64,000 bases of DNA from Austropuccinia psidii. Taxonomy: Eukaryota > Basidiomycota > Pucciniomycetes > Pucciniales > Sphaerophragmiaceae. This document shows, in pieces, positions 59,231 through 64,000 of the stretch. Where the stretch lies: positions 13,454,273 to 13,518,272 of the forward strand of contig JALGQZ010000018.1 in assembly GCA_023105745.1 (NCBI GenBank). The letters run 5' to 3'. The notes under the pieces are model-generated. The model had not been told where the DNA came from, ran no database searches, and saw nothing but the letters and a program-made list of their open reading frames with translations. The first letter of the stretch is position 1; each line of letters starts with the position of its first letter. A program made the translations under genes and the position numbers.

Positions 59231-60425
59231 TGATGATGATCAAGACCCAAGAGAGGAATTTCTAGTGGAATACCAAGAGGAAACCCCACTAGAAGTTCAG
59301 GAAATACAGTTGGAAGCAGGCATGCCACAGGACACTGCTAATAAAAACTTGTGCAAACACACACAAGATGCACAAACATTCCTGGTTACACCAACCGCAG
59401 GAATGGCATATATACATGGGACAGCCACAAAAATGGCTGTTTGCATTGATAATGCTCAGCATCCACTGATAATTGATAGTGGGGCACACTGCTCCATAGT
59501 GGCTAGAAGCTATCTAGATACCCACTTCCCAAACTGGGAAAAACAACTCCTGTCCACTAATGCAAAGAACTTTAAAAGTGAATCAGGGAAGATGACTTCC
59601 ATTGGGACAATTATCAAAGAGATAATTATACCCCACAGGAAGGGTCATATCAGACTCAACCCAGAGTTTGTAGTGCTTAATGATGCCCACATCCAAGGGT
59701 TTTTACTGGGAACAGATTACCAGAGGATGTATGGAATAGACATTTACAACAGTAAAAATAGGCACATCACCATTGGTACTAACAAGGAAAAGAAATTTTC
59801 ACTTGATATATACCAGATATCTTCTCAGGATCCACTAGAAGAACTTCTGAAGGAATTCAGAGAGGGACAGTTTAGAACTACCCTCACCAGTAAACAGAAA
59901 CCAAGTTTACTGAAGATGCTGAGGAAGAACAGACCAGCATTTGCCATTGGTGAAGAACCATTAGGCAAGATCAAAGGCCATGATATAGAACTATATATGG
60001 ATGTGGAAAGGCCTCATCCACCCATGCTTAGGAGACCTCCTTATCCAGCAAGCCTGGAAACCAGGAAAGAAACTGAGAAACATATCAATGAACTCCTGGA
60101 TATGGATGTCATCAGGAAGATTGGACATAATGAAATAGTGGAAATGACCACCCCTGTCCTAATCACCTGGAATGATGGCAAGTCTAGACTGTGTGGAGAT
60201 TTAAGAGCTCTGAATAACTACACAAAAGCAGACAGGTACCCTATACCCAGCATACCTCATGCCTTGGATAAACTGGCTAAAGCCAAATACATAACCAAAA
60301 TGGATTGTATGAAAGGTTTCCACCAAAATAGAGTTAAACCAAGCTCCATGAAATTACTCAGAATAATATGCCATATGGGCATATATGAGTACACCAGAAT
60401 GCACCAGCCCACTTCCAAAGGATGA
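59231..60425 (+). pseudogene. Gypsy protease and N-terminal half of reverse transcriptase
   Basis: The frame starting before 59265 encodes the aspartic protease, LIIDSGAHCSIV (Asp at 59475-59477) with the flap/ILG-like GFLLGTDYQRM. RT fingers follow (RPPYPASLETRKETEKHINE, GDLRALNNYTKADRYPIPSI) and the first catalytic Asp in ITKMDCMKGFHQN. After YEYTRM the PFGIKN-type motif is missing. The break lies at GAATGCACC (60397-60405), consistent with a deletion between two AATG copies, and the frame ends at a TGA (60423-60425). Confidence 0.85.
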
Positions 60426-61565
60426 TGGACACAATATTTCAAGATGAAATATTGTAAGGCTGGATGGTAGTATATATTGATTATCACATTATATACTCAG
60501 AGACATGGGAGGACCATGTGCAATACATAGACAGAGTACTAAGTAAATGCACACCCATAAATCTCAAAATTTCACTTAAAAAATGCAATTTTGGCCAACA
60601 AGAGTTACTGGCTCTAGGACATAAAATCTCAGGTCTTAGTCTGGCAATCAACCAGAACAAAGTAGCAGCAGTACTGCAAAAGCCAGTACCAAAAAGCATC
60701 AAAGAGATGCAATCCTTTCTTGGGTTTGCTAGCTACTATACAAACCACATCAAAAACTTTGCACACATAACTAGTAGTTTATACAAGTTATGTTCAAAAG
60801 ATGTAGTTTTTGAAATAACCAAGGAAAGGAGGGATGCGTATGAGAGGATCAAATATGAACTCACTAATGCACCTGTGCTCATCTTGCCTGACTTTGAACT
60901 ACCATTCAAGTTATATTTAGATGCAGCATGCAGTCAAGGACTAGGAGCAGCCCTTCACCAAAGACAAATTGTGGATGGTGAACCAAGAGAAGGAGTGATT
61001 TGCTACATCTCAAGACAGCTGAAAGATTCAGAAGCCAGGTATGGGGCCACCCAGAATGAGTGTCTATGTCCAGTCTGGGCTCTAGAAAAACTCCATTATT
61101 ATCTGGAGGGTGCAGTCTTTGAAGTCTACACAGACTGCACAGCCTTGAAGTCTTTACTAAACATGAAGACTACAAATAGACACATGCTGAGATGGCAAAT
61201 AGCCATTCAGAAGTATAGAGGGAACATGACCATTATATACAAAGAAGTTCAAAGTCATACCAATGCAGATGGCCTTAGAAGATGGCCACTGGATAATGTC
61301 AAGAGCAATCCAGCTTATGACCCTGAAGTTGCAGCCAAAATCCCTATCCATTTCATGGAAATAGACAGGAGGAAGAACTTCAGATTTTCTGAATGGGGAC
61401 CAGAGAGTGGTACCTCTGACAGTGAAAACACTGATTCAGAGGAGACAGAAACTCCCATATTGGGAATAAGCTCCTCTGAACTGCACAAGAAATGTTTTAG
61501 TGCAGTACTGAAGTTTTATACCAAACACAAACAGTGTGGCATACTACTACAAATCCTTCAACAAA
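60426..61565 (+). pseudogene. C-terminal reverse transcriptase and RNase H
   Basis: After a further TAA at 60455-60457 the RT continues with VVYIDYHIIYSE: the catalytic YIDD box (60473-60484) has lost its second Asp, so this RT cannot work. The connection domain (LGFASYYTNHIKNFAHITS) and RNase H follow (LYLDAACSQGLGAALHQRQ, NECLCPVWALEKLHYYLE, VYTDCTALKSLL). In an A-run at about 61561-61567 one extra base shifts the frame. Confidence 0.88.
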
Positions 61566-63059
61566 AAATACAGGAGTCCAGAACTGGAAGCCCAACTGGA
61601 AGAACCCTGGTTGAGGGCCTATAAGGATAACAAGTTTTTCCTTATAGATGGCCTGCTCTACCACAGAGAAAAGCACACAAGTGCACTCACAGTGGTAGAC
61701 AGAGACCACATCTCATTGATCCTGCAGGAATGCCATGACTGCCCCTATATGGGACACATGAGTGAAGACAGGATCAAAGAGAGGGTAGCAAGCACAGCTT
61801 GGTGGCCCAAGTAGGAGCAGGAGTAGAGTGAATACATCAACACCTGTGAAAGATGCCAAAAGGCAAACAGGAAAAATGGGAAGAAGTATGGGTTACTTCA
61901 GCACATAGAGGAGCCCAAGAACCCATGGGAAACCATCAACATGGACTGGGTCACAGGGCTTGTCCAAGGAGGCAAAGAAAACTACAATGCCTGCCTAATC
62001 ATAGTTGATAGGTTCAGCAATAGCATGAGGTGTCTACCATGCCACAAGGAGGACACAGCCATGGATACTGCCCTGTTATTTTGGAATAACATCATATCTA
62101 CGTGTGGAGTCCCTAAAATCATCATTAGTGATAGGTACCCAAAATTCACATCTGAATTTTGGACCAACTTGTATGACATGCTTGGCACCCAGCTTGCTTT
62201 TTACACAGCTTACCATCCCCAAACAGATGGCCTAGCTGAGAGGATGATCCAGACTATGGAAGACATCCTTAGAAGGTTCTGTGCCTATGGCATGGAATAC
62301 ATGGACCATGAAGGATACACCCATGACTGGGTTACCCTTCTACCAGCTGGCAAGCTGGCTTATAATACAAGTCAGCACTCTACAACAGGAAAAACACCTG
62401 CAGTGGTTGAGAAAGGGTGGAATACCCTGTTGCCTGTGGATCACTTAAAGAAGAATCTTCTTACCATCCACCCCAAAGCCAGAGACTTCCATGATATGTG
62501 GAAGAGGGCTTGTGACACAGCTGCCAAATGCATAGCTGAGGCAAAAGAATACAATAAGCAGAGGTGGGACAAGACACACATGGCACCTGAATTTAAGGAA
62601 GGGGACCAGGTGCTAGTGTCTACACTGAGCTTTAATAATCTTAAAGGACCCAAGAAGATGAGGGACTCATTTGTAGGGCCTTTTACTATCATTAGGTTGA
62701 TAGGAAAGAATGCAGTGGGAGTCAAACTTACAGAGGAATTTTCCAGGAAGCACCCAGTCTTCCCAGTAAGCTTGGGCAAACCATACTTCCAGACAGAGGA
62801 GGATAAATGCCCCTCCAGGAAAAAGAACCCCACACCACCTGATATACTGGAAGAGGAGGATTCCCCAGGACCTGTGAGTAAAATCATCAGGGCCAGAAAG
62901 ATCATACTTAATGGAAAAGATCAAAGACAATACTTAGTCAGATTCAAACACCAAACAGCTGATAAAGACAAATGGTTGGCAGAATATGCCATACCAGATG
63001 GGAACCTTCATCCAAGAAGATTCAGGGCCTCTAGAAGGACTGAACAGTCTCATCAATAA
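61566..63059 (+). pseudogene. Integrase and chromodomain
   Basis: The H-H part of the zinc-binding domain (CHDCPYMGH) is followed by two TAG stops (61812-61814, 61824-61826) before TCERCQKAN. From 61941 the core is open to the end: Asp in MDWVTGL (61944-61946), Asp in IISDRYPKF (62130-62132), Glu in GLAERMIQ (62238-62240), D-to-E spacing 35. The C-terminal GPF/Y-like [17 protein letters not shown] comes next, then a chromodomain at about 62870-63030 ([20 protein letters not shown]) that in this class targets integration through histone marks. It ends at TAA 63057-63059, 13 bp before the purine tract. Confidence 0.88.
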
Positions 63060-63072
63060 TGAGCCTTTGTTT

Positions 63073-63084
63073 AGAGGGAGGGTA
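63073..63084 (+). promoter_or_regulatory. Polypurine tract of the gypsy element
   Basis: AGAGGGAGGGTA lies directly before the TGTCAG start of the 3' LTR. Confidence 0.8.
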
Positions 63085-64000
63085 TGTCAGCCTGTGACTC
63101 AAAACCAGAGCACAAGCATGACAGCCAAAATACCATAAACCAATGGTATAGCCAAGATACCACCAAAACATGGAGCTGAGCCAAATCAGCTCAAAAGTTA
63201 TCAAAAGAAAGAGGAAACTCACCTCTTTCTGAAAATATAAGTCCCATCACCATAAGACAAGAAATAACAAAGTTATTCCTGCTCAAGGTTATTGCTGAGC
63301 ATAAACCTTAATTTCCACCTCTCATCTAAAATCTAGAAGGAGAGGCTTAACCCCATCAAATGGTTACTCACAATGAATATCTAAGCCAGGGATATCCAAT
63401 GGTACCAGCCAAACTGAGGTAGCAGGAATATTACTGGAGTTATGGTCAATTTCAGGCCAAATAAGGGTGAACAAAACATTAACCTCTCATCTAACTTCTA
63501 CAGTTTTAGTGTGGGATACTTGAAGTGGGGTCTTTTTGGAAAGAGAACAATCAGGGCTATCTGATGGTGCCATCCACTTCTTTATATCTCAACTATAACA
63601 GAAGTTATGAGGCAAACAAGATCAATATAGCCTTTTGCCCAAACCATGCCTATGTACAAAAAACCTTGTACATGGAATAACTTTGTCATATTTAATGATA
63701 GCCATACCAAATTGGGTGTCATTGTGTAGAGCCCATACAGGGATATCCAATGAACCAACCTTGAGCATGATATCTCAAAAACTGGCAGAGCTATGGCCAT
63801 TTGAAAGTTATAATCCCACAATATGACCAATACAGCTGTACTATGACAGGATACAGTTGTACTCTGATTATGAGGTGTCAAACAGACAAAGAAGCATGTT
63901 GATACTTCAATACCTCATAGTTCAGTCAATACTGGGGTCCCATACGGTTTCTGTACAGCATTCTACGTGTCATACACATCAGAATAAGGCTGTGAGGTCC
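63085..64000 (+). repeat. 3' LTR of the gypsy element (window ends inside it)
   Basis: Collinear with 54860 onward; about 916 of an expected 1420-1440 bp are present. It keeps the 16-bp segment (GTTATTCCTGCTCAAG, about 63271) missing from the 5' LTR. By length the element should end near 64520. Confidence 0.95.

Larger units (their letters stand above)
54860..64000 (+). mobile_element. Full-length Ty3/gypsy chromodomain retrotransposon (truncated by window end)
   Basis: 5' LTR 54860-56282, leader with PBS, overlapping Gag frames, protease, RT, RNase H, integrase, chromodomain, polypurine tract and the first 916 bp of the 3' LTR (from 63085). The order PR-RT-RH-IN-chromodomain defines the gypsy chromoviruses. 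The element is inserted into an older LTR of its own family after CACCC (54855-54859), the expected left copy of a 5-bp target duplication. LTR-LTR divergence in the first 500 bp is about 20 substitutions plus one 16-bp deletion. Together with many coding lesions this means an old, inactive copy. Confidence 0.95.

Noticed and set aside
62441..62930. Minus frames of 154 and 87 codons
   Set aside because: Antisense to integrase and chromodomain coding sequence.

Overview
Organism. The window looks like the genome of a rust fungus (Basidiomycota, Pucciniales). It is AT-rich and almost entirely built from transposable elements of different ages: a Ty1/copia element, several copies of one Ty3/gypsy family with a C-terminal chromodomain, MULE transposases coupled to an OTU peptidase-like domain, a Plavaka/CACTA-like transposase, and a decayed SNF2 helicase. 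The gypsy reading frames resemble a family I associate with the transposon-rich genome of Austropuccinia psidii (myrtle rust). That assignment is from memory and was not searched. I see no intact host gene, rRNA, tRNA or CRISPR array.

Layout. 1-8841 is AT-rich DNA with a 21-bp minisatellite (about 4890-6260) and a small coding relic. 8842-14413 is a complete copia element: 712-bp LTRs differing at 2 positions, a perfect ACTTA target duplication and one uninterrupted 1365-codon polyprotein. 14414-24288 holds nothing recognisable. 24289-25860 is a worn gypsy LTR plus leader stub. 28780-30800 (minus) is an SNF2-family ATPase pseudogene. 33495-34517 is an inverted repeat with two 324-bp arms (one mismatch) around a 375-bp loop. 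34860-36860 (minus) is a Plavaka-like transposase pseudogene. 41285-42686 is a minus-strand solo gypsy LTR with a perfect CTTAG target duplication. 43276-47980 and 48700-51690 are two separate plus-strand MULE-OTU pseudogenes. 53785-54859 is an old gypsy LTR that landed in the minus-strand 3' end of another chromodomain element, and it is itself interrupted by the full-length gypsy element that starts at 54860 and runs off the window.

The gypsy element (54860 to beyond 64000) is the most interesting object. Its pol carries at least nine stops, frameshifts or deletions, and the RT YIDD box reads YIDY, so this copy is dead. Its 5' coding region keeps an unusual arrangement. A first ORF (56889) can be spliced through a 68-bp GT-AG intron (57175-57242) into reading frame A (to 57943). 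Unspliced, it stops at a TGA one base before the ATG (57223) of a second, completely overlapping frame B that leads into Gag-Pol. Near the end of the overlap an in-frame A AAA AAC heptamer followed by a 6-bp stem-loop would move ribosomes from frame A into frame B by a -1 shift. Splicing, reinitiation and frameshifting could therefore all feed Gag-Pol; this is a hypothesis from sequence only.

Limits. All comparisons were by eye, without database searches. Boundaries of decayed genes are approximate, and family calls for pseudogenes rest on recognised motifs.
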